Origin: Struthio camelus
Lineage: Eukaryota > Chordata > Aves > Struthioniformes > Struthionidae
Length of the DNA: 64,000 bases
Reading direction: 5' to 3'
Assembly: GCF_040807025.1 (NCBI RefSeq)
Contig: NC_090944.1
Span: 4,554,068-4,618,067 of the forward strand
How positions within the stretch are numbered: position 1 is the first letter of the stretch; every line of letters starts with the position of its first letter. The notes under the pieces are model-generated. The model was not told the DNA's origin, searched no databases, and saw only the letters and a list, made by a program, of their open reading frames with translations. Positions 32,001 through 45,500 of the stretch are shown piece after piece. Both the position numbers and the translations under genes were made by a program.

Positions 32001-33537
32001 CACCTCGAAAACAAGCCCCTGATCCCCTCAGTACCCCCAATACAAGGCCCCAATCTCCTCAGCACCCCCAACACAAAGCCCAGATCCCCTCAGCACCCCC
32101 ACTACAAGCCCCGCACCTCCAAAACAACGCCCCGATCACCTAAGCAGCCACACCACAAGCCCTGCACCCCCAACGCAATGCCCAGATCCCCTCAGCACCC
32201 CTACCACAAGTCCAGCACCCCCAACACAATGCCCAGATTTCCTCTGCCCCACGGAAAAAAGGCCCAGTACCTCGAAAACAAAGTCCAGATCCCCACAGCA
32301 CCCCTACCACAAGCCCAGCACCCCCAACACAATGCCCCAGATCCCCTCAGCAACCCCAAAACAAGGCCCAGATCCCCTCAGCAAACCCCTTACAAGACCA
32401 GCTCCCCCAACACAAGGCCCACATCCCCTCAGCACCCCCAAAACAAGGCCCAGCAACTCCAACACAACACCCAGCTCCCCTCTGCACTTCCACAAAAAGC
32501 CCAGCAGCCTGCATGACAAGCCCAGCACCTCAAAACAAGCCCCATATTCCCTCAGCACCCCCACAAGAAGGTCCAGATCCCCTCAGCACCCCCATGACAA
32601 GCCCAGCACCCCCAACACAACGCCCAGATCCCCTTCAGTACCCTCATGACAAGACCAGCACCCCCAACACAACACTCATCTCCAGTGAGCAGCCCGAAAA
32701 CAAGCCTAGCACCCCCAACACAACACCCAGATCCCCCGACACAAGGCCCAGCACCTCCAACACAATGCCCAGCTCCCCTCTGCACCCCCAAAACAAGTCT
32801 AGCACCCTGCAGGACAAGCCCAGCACCTCGAAAACAAGTCCAGATCCCCTCAGCACCCCCACCACAAGCCCAGCACCCCCAAAACAAGCCAATGATCCCC
32901 TCAGCACTCCCACAAGCCCAACACAACAAACACACGGCCCAGATCTCCTCTGCACCCCCAACACAAGGCCCAGCACTCCCAAGACAAGGCCCAGACCCCT
33001 CAGTACCCCCATGACAAGCCCGACACCCCCACAACAAGACCCAGATCCCCTCTGCACACCCACCACTAGCCCAGCACTCCCACAACAAGCCCAGCACCCC
33101 CAACACAACGCCCAGATCCCCTCAGCATCCCCACCACAAGGCCCTGATCCCCTCAGCCCCCCGACCACAAACCCAGCACCCCCAACACAATGCCCAGATT
33201 TCCTCTGCACCATGGAAAAAAGGCCCAGCACCTCAAAAACAAAGCCCAGATCCCGTCAGCACCCCTACGACAAGCCCAGCACCCCCAATACAATGCCCCA
33301 GATCCCCTCAGCAACCCCAAAACAAGGCCCACATCCCCTCAGCAAACCCCTTACAAGACCAGCTCCCCCGAAACAAGGCCCACATCCCCTCAGCACCCCC
33401 AAAACAAGGCCCAACAACTTCAACACAACGCCCAGCTCCCCTCTGCACTTCCACAAAAAGCCCAGCAGCCTGCATGACAAGCCCAGCACCTCGAAAACAA
33501 GCCCCATATTCCCTCAGCACTCCCACAAGAAGGTCCA
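26098..33537 (-). repeat. Higher-order repeat copy 1 (about 7.44 kb)
   Basis: The sequence from about 26098 recurs 7437 bp later at 33535. The left border is marked by GATCCCCTGCAAAACAAGCC at 26101, which recurs at 33538. This copy carries the 27606-29160 block only once, so it is shorter than copies 2-4. It has private differences such as CCCCCAATAC where later copies have CCCGCAATAC (near 27199). Confidence 0.92.
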
Positions 33538-36500
33538 GATCCCCTGCAAAACAAGCCCAGCACCTCGAAAACAAGCCCCATATTCCCTCAGCACCCCCAC
33601 AACAAAGCCCAGAGCCCCTCTGCACCCCCAAAACAAGGCCAGCACCCCCAAAACAAGGACAGCACGTCGAAAACAAGCCCCAGATCCCCTCAGGACCCCC
33701 ACAACAAGGCCCAGATCCCGTCAGCACCACCGACACATAGCCCAGATCCCCTAGGCACTCCCACACGCCCAACACACCAAAAACACAGCCTAAATCACCT
33801 CAGCATCCCCACCACAAGCCCAGCACTCCAAAAACAACGCGCAGCACCCCCAACACAACGCTCGGATACCCTCAGCACCCCCACAACAAGCCCAACACCC
33901 CCAACACAACGCCCAGATCCCGTTCAGTACCCTCATGACAAGACTAGCACCCCCAACACAACACCCAGCTCCACTGAGCAGCCCGAAAACAAGCCTAGCA
34001 CCCCCAACACAACACCCAGATCCCCCAAAACTAGGCCCAGCACCTCCAACACAATGCCCAGCTCCCCTCTGCACCCCCAAAACAAGCCCAGCACCCGCAA
34101 CACAAGCCCAACACCTCAAAAACAAGCCCAGATCCCTTCTGCTCTCCCACAAGCTCAACACAACAAACACACAGCCCAGATCCCCTCTGCACACCCATAA
34201 CAGGCCCAACACCTCCAATACAAGCCCCAGATCCCCTCCGCACTGGCACAACACGCCCAGCACCCCCAACACAACGCCCCGATCCCCTCAGCAACCCCAA
34301 AACAAGGCCCAGATCCCCTCTGCAAACCCATTACAAGACCAGCTCCCCCGACACAAGGCCCACATCCCATCAGTAGCCCGACCACAAGCCCAGCACCCCC
34401 AACACAACACCAGGATCCCCTCTGCACACCCACCACTAGCCCAGCACTCCCGCAACAAGCCCAGCACCCCCAGTGCAAGACCTAGCTCCCCTCAGCACTC
34501 CCACCACAAGCCCAGCACCCCCAACACAACGCCCAGATCCCTCCCCTCAGCACTCCCACCACAAGGCCCTGATCCCCTCTGCACTCCCAAAACACATCCA
34601 GCACCTCGAAAACAAGCCCCTGATCCCCTCAGTACCCGCAATACAAGGCCCCGATCTCCTCAGCACCCCCACCACAACGCCCAGATCCCCTCAGCACCCC
34701 TACCACAAGCCCAGCACCCCCAACACAATGCCCCGATCCCCTCTGCAACCCCACAACAAGGCCCAGATCCCCTCAGCACCCCCAAAACAAGGCCCAGCAA
34801 CTCCAACACCACGCCCAGCTCCCCTCTGCACTTCCACAAAAAGCCCAGCAGCCTGCATGACAAGCCCAGCACCATGAAAACAAGCCCCATATTCCCTCAG
34901 CACCCCCACAAGAAGGTCCGGATCCCCTCAGCACCCCCATAACAAGCCTAGATCCCCTCTACACTCCCACAAGCCCAACACAACAAACACACAGCCCAGA
35001 TCCCCTCTGCACCCCCATAAGAAGCCCAGCATCTCCACCACAATGTCCAGATCCCGTCAGCACGTCCACGACAAGCCCAGCGCACCCCTAACACAAGCCC
35101 CAGATCCCCTCCGCACTCGCACAACACGCCCAGCACCCCCAACACAAGGACCAGATCCCCTCAGCACCACTATGACAAGTCCAGCAGCCACAACACAAGG
35201 CCCAGATCCCCTCACCACCCCGAACACAATGCCCAGCACCCCCACCACAACGCCCAGATCCCCTCTGCACCCCCACCACAAGCCCAGCACCTCCACCACA
35301 AGGCCAGCACCCCCACCACAACGCCCAGCTCCACTGAGCAGCCCGAAAACAAGCCCCGCACCCCCAACACAACACCCAAATCCCCCAAAACAAGGCCCAG
35401 CACCTCCAACACAATGCCCAGCTCCCCTCTGCACCCCCAAAAAAAGGCTAGCACCCTGCATGACAAGCCCAGCACCTCGAAAACAAGCCGAGATCCCCTC
35501 AGCACCCCCACCACAAGCCCAGCGCACCCAACACAAGCCCCAGATCCCCTCCGCACTCGCACAACACGCCCAGCACCCCCAACACAAGGCCCTGATCCCC
35601 TCAGCACCCTGCATCACAAGCCCAGCACCCCAAAAACAAGCCCCAGTTCCCCTCAGCACTCCCACACGCCCCACACAACAAACACACGGCCCAGATCCCC
35701 TCCGCACCCCCAAAACAAGGCCCTGATCTCATCTGCACTCCCAAAACAAGGCCCAGCACTCCCACAACAAGCCCAGCACCCTCAGTGCAAGACCTAGCTC
35801 TCCTCAGCACCCCCACCACAAGCCCAGCACCCCCAACACAACGCCCAGATCCCCTCAGCACCCCCACCACAAGGCCCTGATCCCCTCTGCACTCCCAAAA
35901 CACATCCAGCACCTCGAAAACAAGCCCCTGATCCCCTCAGTACCCGCAATACAAGGCCCCGATCTCCTCAGCACCCCCAACACAAAGCCCAGATCCCCTC
36001 TGCACCCCCACCATAAGCCCAGCACCCCCAACACAATGCCCAGATTTCCTCTGCACCACGGAAAAAAGGCCCAGTACCTCGAAAAGAAGCCCAGATCCCC
36101 TCAGCACCCCCACTACAAGCCCCGCACCTCCAAAACAACGCCCCGATCACCTCAGCACGCCCACCACAAGCCCTGCACCCCCAACGCAATGCCCAGATCC
36201 CCTCAACACCCCTACCACAAGTCCAGCACCCCCAACACAATGCCCAGATCTCCTCAGCAACCCCAAAACAGGGCCTAGATCCCCTCAGCAAACCCGTTAC
36301 AAGACCAGCTCCCCCAACACAAGGCCCACATCCCCTCAGCACTCCCAAAACAACGCCCAGCAACTCCAACACAACGCCCAGCTCCCCTCTGCACTTCCAC
36401 AAAAAGCCCAGCAGCCTGCATGACAAGCCCAGCACCATGAAAACAAGCCCCATATTCCCTCAGCACCCCCACAAGAAGGTCCGGATCCCCTCAGCACCCC

Positions 36501-39500
36501 CATGACAAGCCCAGATCCCCTCTGCACTCCCACAAGCCCAACACAACAAACACACAGCCCAGATCCCCTCTGCACCCCCATAAGAAGCCCAGCATCTCCA
36601 CCACAATGTCCAGATCCCGTCAGCACGTCCACGACAAGCCCAGCGCACCCCTAACACAAGCCCCAGATCCCCTCCGCACTCGCACAACACGCCCAGCACC
36701 CCCAACACAAGGACCAGATCCCCTCAGCACCACTATGACAAGTCCAGCAGCCACAACACAAGGCCCAGATCCCCTCACCACCCCGAACACAATGCCCAGC
36801 ACCCCCACCACAACGCCCAGATCCCCTCTGCACCCCCACCACAAGCCCAGCACCTCCACCACAAGGCCAGCACCCCCACCACAACGCCCAGATCCCCTCA
36901 GCACCCCCACCACAAGTCCAGCACCCCAAAAACAATGCCCCGATCCCATTCAGTACCCTCATGACAAGCCCAGCACCCCCAACACAACACCCAGCTCCAC
37001 TGAGCAGCCCGAAAACAAGCCCCGCACCCCCAACACAACACCCAAATCCCCCAAAACAAGGCCCAGCACCTCCAACACAATGCCCAGCTCCCCTCTGCAC
37101 CCCCAAAAAAAGGCTAGCACCCTGCATGACAAGCCCAGCACCTCGAAAACAAGCCGAGATCCCCTCAGCACCCCCACCACAAGCCCAGCGCACCCAACAC
37201 AAGCCCCAGATCCCCTCCGCACTCGCACAACACGCCCAGCACCCCCAACACAAGGCCCTGATCCCCTCAGCACCCTGCATCACAAGCCCAGCACCCCAAA
37301 AACAAGCCCCAGTTCCCCTCAGCACTCCCACACGCCCCACACAACAAACACACGGCCCAGATCCCCTCCGCACCCCCAAAACAAGGCCCTGATCTCATCT
37401 GCACTCCCAAAACAAGGCCCAGCACTCCCACAACAAGCCCAGCACCCTCAGTGCAAGACCTAGCTCTCCTCAGCACCCCCACCACAAGCCCAGCACCCCC
37501 AACACAACGCCCAGATCCCCTCAGCACCCCCACCACAAGGCCCTGATCCCCTCTGCACTCCCAAAACACATCCAGCACCTCGAAAACAAGCCCCTGATCC
37601 CCTCAGTACCCGCAATACAAGGCCCCGATCTCCTCAGCACCCCCAACACAAAGCCCAGATCCCCTCTGCACCCCCACCATAAGCCCAGCACCCCCAACAC
37701 AATGCCCAGATTTCCTCTGCACCACGGAAAAAAGGCCCAGTACCTCGAAAAGAAGCCCAGATCCCCTCAGCACCCCCACTACAAGCCCCGCACCTCCAAA
37801 ACAACGCCCCGATCACCTCAGCACGCCCACCACAAGCCCTGCACCCCCAACGCAATGCCCAGATCCCCTCAACACCCCTACCACAAGTCCAGCACCCCCA
37901 ACACAATGCCCAGATCTCCTCAGCAACCCCAAAACAGGGCCTAGATCCCCTCAGCAAACCCGTTACAAGACCAGCTCCCCCAACACAAGGCCCACATCCC
38001 CTCAGCACTCCCAAAACAACGCCCAGCAACTCCAACACAACGCCCAGCTCCCCTCTGCACTTCCACAAAAAGCCCAGCAGCCTGCATGACAAGCCCAGCA
38101 CCATGAAAACAAGCCCCATATTCCCTCAGCACCCCCACAAGAAGGTCCGGATCCCCTCAGCACCCCCATGACAAGCCCAGATCCCCTCTGCACTCCCACA
38201 AGCCCAACACAACAAACACACAGCCCAGATCCCCTCTGCACCCCCATAACAAGCCCAGCACCCCCAACACAATGCCCCGATCCCCTCAGAAACCCCAAAA
38301 CAAGGCCCAGATCCCCTCAGCAAACCCATTACAAGACCAGCTCCCCCGAAACAAGGCCCACATCCCCTCAGCACCCCGAAGACAAGGCCCAGCACTCCCC
38401 AGACAAGGCCCAGACCCCTCAGTACCCCTACGACAAGCCCAGCACCTCCACCACAATGCCCAGATCCCGTCAGCACGTCCACCACAAGCCCAGCGCACCC
38501 AACACAAGGCCCAGATCCCCTCAGCATCCTCCATCACAAGCCCAGCACCCCAAAAACAAGCCCCAGATCCCCTCAGCACTCCCACACGCCCCACACAACA
38601 AACACACGGCCCAGATCCCCTCCGCACCCCCAAAACAAGGCCCTGATCCCATCTGCACTCCCACAACAAGCCCAGCACCCCCAGTGCAAGACCTAGCTCT
38701 CCTCAGCACCCTCACCACAAGCCCAGCACCCCCAACACAACGCCCAGATCCCCTCAGCACCCCCAACACAAGGCCCTGATCCCCTCTGCACTCCCAAAAC
38801 ACATCCAGCACCTCGAAAACAAGCCCCTGATCCCCTCAGTACCCCCAATACAAGGCCCCGATCTCCTCAGCACCCCCAACACAAAGCCCAGATCCCCTCA
38901 GCACCCCCACTACAAGCCCCGCACCTCCAAAACAACGCCCCGATCACCTCAGCAGCCGCACCACAAGCCCTGCACCCCCAACGCAATGCCCAGATCCCCT
39001 CAGCACCCCTACCACAAGTCCAGCACCCCCAACACAATGCCCCAGATCCCCTCAGCAACCCCAAAACAAGGCCCACATCCCCTCAGCAAACCCCTTACAA
39101 GAAGACCTCCCCCGACACAAGGCCCACATCCCCTCAGCACCCCCAAAACAAGGCCCAGCAACTCCAACACAACGCCCAGCTCCCCTCTGCACTTCCACAA
39201 AAAGCCCAGCAGCCTGCATGACAAGCCCAGCACCTCAAAACAAGCCCCATATTCCCTCAGCACCTCAAAAACAATGCCCAGATCCCCTCAGCACCCCCAC
39301 AACAAAGCCCAGCACCCCAAACACAACGCCCAGATCCCCTCAGCACCCCCACCACAAGCCCAGCACCCCCAACACAACACTCATCTCCAGTGAGCAGCCC
39401 GAAAACAAGCCTAGCACCCCCAACACAACACCCAGATCCCCCGACACAAGGCCCAGCACCTCCAACACAATGCCCAGCTCCCCTCTGCACCCCCAAAACA

Positions 39501-42500
39501 AGGCTAGCACCCTGCATGACAAGCCCAGCACCTCGAAAACAAGCCCAGATCCCCTCAGCACCCCCACCACAAGCCCAGCACCCCCAAAACAAGCCAATGA
39601 TCCCCTCAGCACTCCCACAAGCCCAACACAACAAACACACGGCCCAGATCTCCTCTGCACCGCCAACACAAGGCCCAGCACTCCCAAGACAAGGCCCAGA
39701 CCCCTCAGTACTCCCATGACAAGCCTGACACCCCCACAACAAGACCCAGATCCCCTCTGCACACCCACCACTAGCCCAGCACTCCCACAACAAGCCCAGC
39801 ACCCCCAGTGCAAGACCTAGCTCTCCTCAGCACCCGCACCACAAGCCCAGCACCCCCAACACAACGCCCAGATCCCCTCAGCACCCCCACCACAAGGCCC
39901 TGATCCCCTCTGCACTCCCAAAACACATCCAGCACCTCGAAAACAAGCCCCATATTCCCTCAACACCCCCACAAGAAGGTCCGGATCCCCTCAGCACCCC
40001 CATGACAAGCTCAGATCCCCTCTGCACTTCCACAAGCCGAACACAACAAACACACAGCCCAGATCTCCTCTTCACTCCCAACACAAGGCCCAGTACTCCC
40101 AAGACAAGGCCCAGACCCCTCAGTACCCCCATGACAAGCCCGACACCCCCACAACAAGACCCAGATCCCCTCTGCACTCCCACAAGCCCAACACAACAAA
40201 CACAATGCCCAGATTTCCTCTGCACCACGGAAAAAAGGCCCAGCACCTCGAAAACATGGCCAGATCCCCTCAGCACCCCCACTACAAGCCCAGCACCTCC
40301 AAAACAACGCCCCGATCCCCTCAGCAGCCCCACCACAAGCCCTGCACCCCCAACGCAACGCCCAGATCCCCTCAGCACCCCCACAACAAGGCCCAGATCC
40401 CCTCTGCACTCCCAAAGCACATCCAGCACCTCCAAAACATGCCCCATATCCCCTCAGTACCCCCAACACAATGCCCCGATCCCCTCAGCAACCCCAAAAC
40501 AAGGCCCAGATCCCCTCAGCAAACCCATTACAAGACCAACTCCCCCGAAACAAGGCCCACATCCCCTCAGCACCCCCAACACAAGGCCCAGCACTCCCCA
40601 GACAAGCCCTCAGTACCCCTACGACAAGCCCAGCACCTCCACCACAATGCCCAGATCCCATCAGCACGTCCACCACAAGCCCAGCGCACCCAACACAAGC
40701 CCCAGATCCCCTCAGCATCCTCCATCACAAGCCCAGCACCCCAAAAACAAGCCCCAGATCCCCTCAGCACTCCCACACGCCCCACACAACAAACACACGG
40801 CCCAGATCCCCTCCACACCCCCAACACAACGCCCTGATCCCATCTGCACTCCCAAAACAAGGCCCAGCACCCCCAGTGCAAGACCTAGCTCTCCTCAGCA
40901 CCCCCACCACAAGCCCAGCACCCCCAACACAACGCCCAGATCCCCTCAGCACCCCCACCACAAGGCCCTGATCCCCTCTGCACTCCCAAAACACATCCAG
41001 CACCTCGAAAACAAGCCCCTGATCCCCTCAGTACCCCCAATACAAGGCCCCAATCTCCTCAGCACCCCCAACACAAAGCCCAGATCCCCTCAGCACCCCC
41101 ACTACAAGCCCCGCACCTCCAAAACAACGCCCCGATCACCTAAGCAGCCACACCACAAGCCCTGCACCCCCAACGCAATGCCCAGATCCCCTCAGCACCC
41201 CTACCACAAGTCCAGCACCCCCAACACAATGCCCAGATTTCCTCTGCCCCACGGAAAAAAGGCCCAGTACCTCGAAAACAAAGTCCAGATCCCCACAGCA
41301 CCCCTACCACAAGCCCAGCACCCCCAACACAATGCCCCAGATCCCCTCAGCAACCCCAAAACAAGGCCCAGATCCCCTCAGCAAACCCCTTACAAGACCA
41401 GCTCCCCCAACACAAGGCCCACATCCCCTCAGCACCCCCAAAACAAGGCCCAGCAACTCCAACACAACACCCAGCTCCCCTCTGCACTTCCACAAAAAGC
41501 CCAGCAGCCTGCATGACAAGCCCAGCACCTCAAAACAAGCCCCATATTCCCTCAGCACCCCCACAAGAAGGTCCAGATCCCCTCAGCACCCCCACCACAA
41601 GCCCAGCACCCCCAACACAACGCCCAGATCCCCTTCAGTACCCTCATGACAAGACCAGCACCCCCAACACAACACTCATCTCCAGTGAGCAGCCCGAAAA
41701 CAAGCCTAGCACCCCCAACACAACACCCAGATCCCCCGACACAAGGCCCAGCACCTCCAACACAATGCCCAGCTCCCCTCTGCACCCCCAAAACAAGTCT
41801 AGCACCCTGCAGGACAAGCCCAGCACCTCGAAAACAAGTCCAGATCCCCTCAGCACCCCCACCACAAGCCCAGCACCCCCAAAACAAGCCAATGATCCCC
41901 TCAGCACTCCCACAAGCCCAACACAACAAACACACGGCCCAGATCTCCTCTGCACCGCCAACACAAGGCCCAGCACTCCCAAGACAAGGCCCAGACCCCT
42001 CAGTACCCCCATGACAAGCCCGACACCCCCACAACAAGACCCAGATCCCCTCTGCACACCCACCACTAGCCCAGCACTCCCACAACAAGCCCAGCACCCC
42101 CAACACAACGCCCAGATCCCCTCAGCATCCCCACCACAAGGCCCTGATCCCCTCAGCCCCCCGACCACAAACCCAGCACCCCCAACACAATGCCCAGATT
42201 TCCTCTGCACCATGGAAAAAAGGCCCAGCACCTCAAAAACAAAGCCCAGATCCCGTCAGCACCCCTACGACAAGCCCAGCACCCCCAATACAATGCCCCA
42301 GATCCCCTCAGCAACCCCAAAACAAGGCCCACATCCCCTCAGCAAACCCCTTACAAGACCAGCTCCCCCGAAACAAGGCCCACATCCCCTCAGCACCCCC
42401 AAAACAAGGCCCAACAACTTCAACACAACGCCCAGCTCCCCTCTGCACTTCCACAAAAAGCCCAGCAGCCTGCATGACAAGCCCAGCACCTCGAAAACAA

Positions 42501-42537
42501 GCCCCATATTCCCTCAGCACTCCCACAAGAAGGTCCA
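33538..42537 (-). repeat. Higher-order repeat copy 2 (9000 bp)
   Basis: The spacing of landmarks to copy 3 is exactly 9000 bp through most of the unit (for instance 31002-type landmarks at 40002, and 35043 to 44043). Compared with copy 1 it holds one extra 1563-bp internal repeat (35043-type and 36606-type blocks), which accounts exactly for 7437 + 1563 = 9000. Confidence 0.93.
35043..38168 (-). repeat. 1563-bp internal duplication in copy 2
   Basis: The block starting with ATGTCCAGATCCCGTCAGCA at 35043 recurs at 36606. The first member lacks 174 bp that the second has (near 35330). The same pair is present in copies 3 (44043/45606) and 4 (52946/54509) but not in copies 1 and 5. Confidence 0.9.
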
Positions 42538-45500
42538 GATCCCCTGCAAAACAAGCCCAGCACCTCGAAAACAAGCCCCATATTCCCTCAGCACCCCCAC
42601 AACAAAGCCCAGAGCCCCTCTGCACCCCCAAAACAAGGCCAGCACCCCCAAAACAAGGACAGCACGTCGAAAACAAGCCCCAGATCCCCTCAGGACCCCC
42701 ACAACAAGGCCCAGATCCCGTCAGCACCACCGACACATAGCCCAGATCCCCTAGGCACTCCCACACGCCCAACACACCAAAAACACAGCCTAAATCACCT
42801 CAGCATCCCCACCACAAGCCCAGCACTCCAAAAACAACGCGCAGCACCCCCAACACAACGCTCGGATACCCTCAGCACCCCCACAACAAGCCCAACACCC
42901 CCAACACAACGCCCAGATCCCGTTCAGTACCCTCATGACAAGACTAGCACCCCCAACACAACACCCAGCTCCACTGAGCAGCCCGAAAACAAGCCTAGCA
43001 CCCCCAACACAACACCCAGATCCCCCAAAACTAGGCCCAGCACCTCCAACACAATGCCCAGCTCCCCTCTGCACCCCCAAAACAAGCCCAGCACCCGCAA
43101 CACAAGCCCAACACCTCAAAAACAAGCCCAGATCCCTTCTGCTCTCCCACAAGCTCAACACAACAAACACACAGCCCAGATCCCCTCTGCACACCCATAA
43201 CAGGCCCAACACCTCCAATACAAGCCCCAGATCCCCTCCGCACTGGCACAACACGCCCAGCACCCCCAACACAACGCCCCGATCCCCTCAGCAACCCCAA
43301 AACAAGGCCCAGATCCCCTCTGCAAACCCATTACAAGACCAGCTCCCCCGACACAAGGCCCACATCCCATCAGTAGCCCGACCACAAGCCCAGCACCCCC
43401 AACACAACACCAGGATCCCCTCTGCACACCCACCACTAGCCCAGCACTCCCGCAACAAGCCCAGCACCCCCAGTGCAAGACCTAGCTCCCCTCAGCACTC
43501 CCACCACAAGCCCAGCACCCCCAACACAACGCCCAGATCCCTCCCCTCAGCACTCCCACCACAAGGCCCTGATCCCCTCTGCACTCCCAAAACACATCCA
43601 GCACCTCGAAAACAAGCCCCTGATCCCCTCAGTACCCGCAATACAAGGCCCCGATCTCCTCAGCACCCCCACCACAACGCCCAGATCCCCTCAGCACCCC
43701 TACCACAAGCCCAGCACCCCCAACACAATGCCCCGATCCCCTCTGCAACCCCACAACAAGGCCCAGATCCCCTCAGCACCCCCAAAACAAGGCCCAGCAA
43801 CTCCAACACCACGCCCAGCTCCCCTCTGCACTTCCACAAAAAGCCCAGCAGCCTGCATGACAAGCCCAGCACCATGAAAACAAGCCCCATATTCCCTCAG
43901 CACCCCCACAAGAAGGTCCGGATCCCCTCAGCACCCCCATAACAAGCCTAGATCCCCTCTACACTCCCACAAGCCCAACACAACAAACACACAGCCCAGA
44001 TCCCCTCTGCACCCCCATAAGAAGCCCAGCATCTCCACCACAATGTCCAGATCCCGTCAGCACGTCCACGACAAGCCCAGCGCACCCCTAACACAAGCCC
44101 CAGATCCCCTCCGCACTCGCACAACACGCCCAGCACCCCCAACACAAGGACCAGATCCCCTCAGCACCACTATGACAAGTCCAGCAGCCACAACACAAGG
44201 CCCAGATCCCCTCACCACCCCGAACACAATGCCCAGCACCCCCACCACAACGCCCAGATCCCCTCTGCACCCCCACCACAAGCCCAGCACCTCCACCACA
44301 AGGCCAGCACCCCCACCACAACGCCCAGCTCCACTGAGCAGCCCGAAAACAAGCCCCGCACCCCCAACACAACACCCAAATCCCCCAAAACAAGGCCCAG
44401 CACCTCCAACACAATGCCCAGCTCCCCTCTGCACCCCCAAAAAAAGGCTAGCACCCTGCATGACAAGCCCAGCACCTCGAAAACAAGCCGAGATCCCCTC
44501 AGCACCCCCACCACAAGCCCAGCGCACCCAACACAAGCCCCAGATCCCCTCCGCACTCGCACAACACGCCCAGCACCCCCAACACAAGGCCCTGATCCCC
44601 TCAGCACCCTGCATCACAAGCCCAGCACCCCAAAAACAAGCCCCAGTTCCCCTCAGCACTCCCACACGCCCCACACAACAAACACACGGCCCAGATCCCC
44701 TCCGCACCCCCAAAACAAGGCCCTGATCTCATCTGCACTCCCAAAACAAGGCCCAGCACTCCCACAACAAGCCCAGCACCCTCAGTGCAAGACCTAGCTC
44801 TCCTCAGCACCCCCACCACAAGCCCAGCACCCCCAACACAACGCCCAGATCCCCTCAGCACCCCCACCACAAGGCCCTGATCCCCTCTGCACTCCCAAAA
44901 CACATCCAGCACCTCGAAAACAAGCCCCTGATCCCCTCAGTACCCGCAATACAAGGCCCCGATCTCCTCAGCACCCCCAACACAAAGCCCAGATCCCCTC
45001 TGCACCCCCACCATAAGCCCAGCACCCCCAACACAATGCCCAGATTTCCTCTGCACCACGGAAAAAAGGCCCAGTACCTCGAAAAGAAGCCCAGATCCCC
45101 TCAGCACCCCCACTACAAGCCCCGCACCTCCAAAACAACGCCCCGATCACCTCAGCACGCCCACCACAAGCCCTGCACCCCCAACGCAATGCCCAGATCC
45201 CCTCAACACCCCTACCACAAGTCCAGCACCCCCAACACAATGCCCAGATCTCCTCAGCAACCCCAAAACAGGGCCTAGATCCCCTCAGCAAACCCGTTAC
45301 AAGACCAGCTCCCCCAACACAAGGCCCACATCCCCTCAGCACTCCCAAAACAACGCCCAGCAACTCCAACACAACGCCCAGCTCCCCTCTGCACTTCCAC
45401 AAAAAGCCCAGCAGCCTGCATGACAAGCCCAGCACCATGAAAACAAGCCCCATATTCCCTCAGCACCCCCACAAGAAGGTCCGGATCCCCTCAGCACCCC

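Noticed and set aside
31002..32516. 504-codon open frame, repeated at 40002, 49054 and 57905
   Set aside because: The recurrence is due to the higher-order DNA repeat, not to a gene family. Composition and open antisense frames are as in the rest of the array.
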